Shown: positions 62,133 through 64,000 of the stretch, piece after piece | How positions within the stretch are numbered: the first letter of the stretch is position 1 | How the letters are laid out: the number at the start of each line of letters is the position of its first letter | Origin: an uncultured Lachnospiraceae bacterium | GTDB taxonomy: Bacteria; Bacillota; Clostridia; Lachnospirales; Lachnospiraceae | Direction: 5' to 3' | DNA: 64,000 nucleotides | Assembly (NCBI GenBank): GCA_910578845.1 | Contig: CAJTSL010000009.1 | Coordinates: 33,452 to 97,451 of the forward strand | Position numbers and translations under genes: made by a program | Notes under the pieces: generated by a model | What the model was told of the DNA's origin: nothing | The model's database searches: none | The model's input: only the letters and a program-made list of their open reading frames with translations

Positions 62133-63452
62133 TTATGAGTTTTCTTGCAGGAGCTGTTCATATAATGCATCGGTCATGCCCCATACGTCACAGGCAGTGA
62201 TTGAGGACAAGCCATGGTAAATGGGGAGCTGCACATTCTCAAAAGTAGCGATGATGATGACAGTATCAGCGCTTAGATTGCCTTTTTCCACAGAACGTAC
62301 GGGAACCCCCATGAGATTGTCAGGGTTATTTTCTTGATCTGATACTATGATGCAGGCTATTTTGTCCTGCATATCATTTCGTTTGTTTAAATATTGTATC
62401 AGGGCATGGCATACCTTTCCGGCGCCATAAAGAGCGATCTTATCAAAGCTTGCATACAAGCCGGTGAGCGCAGCCAAGTCTTTTATTTGGCGCGCAGATG
62501 GAAATTCTATGCCTAAAAGCTCATAGAGTGGCTGTGACATGGACGCGGTGAGTATGGAGCCATCCAATTCGCTCCAGTTGAAGTCCTTCAGGAAAGGCAG
62601 TAATATGCTATCAACTTCTTTCCGCTGCGAGGTGCCTAGTTTTGCGTAGCGGCCTGCTAAGCTGTTGAATTCGTAACCTAAGACCTTCTTTCTGAGATTG
62701 TCTGGCATATCGGCAACCAAATCTTTTATGATCTGATAGGATTGCATCAGGCATATGAAATTATCGCTTCTAATTCCCATTAACGATTCTTTGTTATTTA
62801 TTTGATAACATGTCATATAGCAGTTGCAGATGACAATCCTGTTTGTATGCATAATGACATCCATATAAAAGGAGCGGTCGTTTACGCATCTAAGAGAATT
62901 GAATTTTATGTTATGTTCGATCAGATAGCTTCTTTTGATGAAGCTTGTCCAGGGCGCCCTTGCTGTTTTGAGAAGGACATCCTGGCAATCAGACAAGGAG
63001 CATACTTTACCGTAAATGCTTTCCGGGAAGCCGGACAAGGAGAAATAATTGCGTTCCGTAAGGAGGCCTGACTGCATATCAAAAGTCTTGCTTCTTGTTT
63101 TTACATAGTCCGCAGCATGCTTCTTAGCGGTTTCGTAGACTTTTGCATACGAACCGGGCAGGACATAGTCATCCGCATCCATGAAATGGACATATTCGCC
63201 TTTTGCAAGTTTAAGGCCGTGATTGCGCGCTATCCCAGCATAGCAGTTTTTCTGTGTTATTACATGGATATTATCATGTGTCTTCTCATAGCTTCTCAAA
63301 ATGTCCAAGGAATGATCTGTAGAACCATCGTCTACACAGATAATTTCCTGTGGCTCAATATCTTGCCCTAAGATGCTGTCAAGGCAGCGGCGTATATATT
63401 TTTCAGCATTGTATACTGGAATAATAGTACTGATTTTCATTTTAATAACCAT
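62133..63452 (-). CDS. Glycosyltransferase family 2 with C-terminal Rossmann module (minus strand)
   Basis: A 439-residue protein, the only convincing minus-strand gene. ISTIIPVYNAEKYIRRCLDS, IICVDDGSTDHS, GIARNHGLKLAKGEY and FMDADDY make it GT2. Near residue 330 IALYGAGKVCHALIQYL starts the Rossmann add-on common in this window. The start may be 63452 or the in-frame ATG at 63440. A copy of the two-hairpin leader lies 19 bases upstream. It faces the main operon and may have been moved or inverted. Confidence 0.87.
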   Translation of the reverse strand: MVIKMKISTIIPVYNAEKYIRRCLDSILGQDIEPQEIICVDDGSTDHSLDILRSYEKTHDNIHVITQKNCYAGIARNHGLKLAKGEYVHFMDADDYVLPGSYAKVYETAKKHAADYVKTRSKTFDMQSGLLTERNYFSLSGFPESIYGKVCSLSDCQDVLLKTARAPWTSFIKRSYLIEHNIKFNSLRCVNDRSFYMDVIMHTNRIVICNCYMTCYQINNKESLMGIRSDNFICLMQSYQIIKDLVADMPDNLRKKVLGYEFNSLAGRYAKLGTSQRKEVDSILLPFLKDFNWSELDGSILTASMSQPLYELLGIEFPSARQIKDLAALTGLYASFDKIALYGAGKVCHALIQYLNKRNDMQDKIACIIVSDQENNPDNLMGVPVRSVEKGNLSADTVIIIATFENVQLPIYHGLSSITACDVWGMTDALYEQLLQENS

Positions 63453-63470
63453 GCCTCTCTCTCAACCTGA

Positions 63471-63548
63471 GAATTTGGGACCAAGACGCTATCAGCGTCG
63501 GCACAAATTCGCGGTTGAAAAATCTTCCATATATAGATTTTTCACACT
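63471..63548 (-). repeat. Two-hairpin leader element, copy 2
   Basis: The reverse complement of this stretch matches 5454-5532: the GACGC...GCGTC hairpin with its flanks is almost identical over about 54 bases, and the second hairpin keeps the GAAAAATC/GATTTTTC arms with a different loop. It precedes the start codon of the minus-strand glycosyltransferase just as copy 1 precedes sulfotransferase gene 1. Confidence 0.7.
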
Positions 63549-63559
63549 AATCATCCATT

Positions 63560-63838
63560 CCGCCGCTGACGCTGGCGGCACAAATAGTCATGAAAAATGG
63601 TGTGCGTCTTCCACCACTTCTTTTATAATTGTTACAGGGAGCTACACTACAAAGCACGGCGAGGAGAGTCGAAGGCTTTCTCTCAGGAATTGAATCAGTA
63701 CACTAATCAGTGTAAGCCATATCTTTCAAGCACAAATAAGTGGTACCACGAGTCCGCAATCTAAGAATTGTTTTAGCTCTTGTTAAATGTGTGATATGGC
63801 AGTCAATGGCTCCCAACTATTTCGAAAGGAGTTGACCC
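63560..63838 (+). ncRNA. Possible left-end region and bridge RNA of the IS110-type element
   Basis: The 388 bases between the minus-strand gene and the transposase contain the leader repeat, then about 280 bases with no ORF. Short stems are visible: TACACT/AGTGTA near 63700, and GAGA.../TCTC around 63664-63683. IS110-group elements are known to carry a structured bridge (seeker) RNA in the end upstream of the recombinase. The position fits, but neither the element's edge nor the RNA can be confirmed from this partial copy. Confidence 0.35.
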
Positions 63839-63840
63839 TC

Positions 63841-64000
63841 ATGAAAGTTGTTTATCCAACCTGTTGTGGCGTTGATGTCCATAAAACCTTTCTCGTCGCC
63901 ACAATCATCAAAACCACTAATGGTGTCCAGCCTTCTTACCAGAAAAAGCGTTTCTCTACTTTCAACAGCGATATCCGGCATTTTAAACAGTGGCTTCTTG
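63841..64000 (+). mobile_element. IS110-family transposase, N-terminal part (runs off the right edge)
   Basis: ATG 63841 has AAGGAG nine bases upstream. The first 53 residues read VVYPTCCGVDVHKTFLVATI and then FSTFNSDIRHFKQWLL. G-V-D-V-H-K is the RuvC-like start of the DEDD recombinase of the IS110 family, with its first catalytic Asp. The rest lies outside the window. It marks the right border of the glycan locus and shows that mobile DNA has entered here. Confidence 0.85.

Noticed and set aside
62802..63693. Three plus-strand ORFs (62802-63071, 63117-63371, 63373-63693) opposite the minus-strand glycosyltransferase and its leader.
   Set aside because: They are the antisense of a clear GT2 gene or run through the hairpin repeat; no ribosome sites or family motifs.
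1..64000. CRISPR array, tRNA or rRNA genes.
   Set aside because: No regularly spaced repeats, no cloverleaf-like stretch and no rRNA-like sequence were noticed on reading both strands.

Overview
This window looks like a chromosomal segment of a low-to-moderate GC Clostridia, most likely a Lachnospiraceae-type gut bacterium. That placement is inference from AGGAGG-type ribosome sites, a small Mor-family regulator, remnants of a PD-(D/E)XK nuclease-like protein tail that I recall as common in that family, and the general gene style. I recognise no marker gene that fixes the species. Almost the whole window is one very large surface-glycan biosynthesis locus read left to right. Only the last complete gene, a glycosyltransferase, is on the minus strand, and an IS110-type insertion sequence starts at the right edge.

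Layout. 1-5.4 kb: a truncated GT4 glycosyltransferase, a double glycosyltransferase fusion, and a protein joining methyltransferase-like, kinase-like, Rossmann and cytidylyltransferase parts. 5.45-17.2 kb: a sulfation block with two tandem sulfotransferase-like giants, an alkaline-phosphatase-fold protein, two TIM-barrel sugar isomerase-like proteins, APS kinase (cysC) and ATP sulfurylase (sat). 17.3-20.0 kb: a Mor-type regulator, a Kef-like antiporter and a pyruvate-kinase-like protein without the C-terminal domain. 20.1-26.4 kb: five genes of mostly unknown function, including a nitrilase-superfamily protein and a winged-helix protein, with two good promoters. 26.4-29.4 kb: two IspD/TarI-like cytidylyltransferases and a CDP-glycerol-type polymerase-like protein. 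29.5-34.6 kb: a heptose block (gmhA, gmhB, epimerase, methyltransferase, and an HldE-like enzyme with its two domains in reversed order). 34.6-44.9 kb: an unusual-sugar block with four radical SAM proteins (one B12-type), a split transketolase, a WbuC cupin, an RmlD-like reductase, a DegT aminotransferase and a methyltransferase. 44.9-53.7 kb: an SGNH hydrolase fusion, glycosyltransferase-like and FkbM-like proteins, a frameshifted fucosyltransferase-like gene and other gene remains. 53.7-63.5 kb: seven glycosyltransferases and an asparagine synthase. 63.8 kb to the edge: IS110 transposase.

How it may work together. CysC and Sat would make PAPS, and the two sulfotransferase-like proteins would use it to sulfate the glycan made by the other enzymes. 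Runs of seven or eight G lie inside the coding sequence of both sulfotransferase-like genes (one each) and of the phosphatase-fold gene (two). A further run of seven G sits exactly where the fucosyltransferase-like gene is out of frame. Slipped-strand phase variation of sulfation and fucosylation is therefore the most interesting hypothesis here. Many otherwise unrelated enzymes also carry the same kind of small Rossmann add-on with a G-x-G loop. Two copies of a hairpin-rich leader stand just upstream of two start codons at opposite ends of the locus.

I see no tRNA, rRNA or CRISPR array. All assignments are from reading the sequence; no database search was run.
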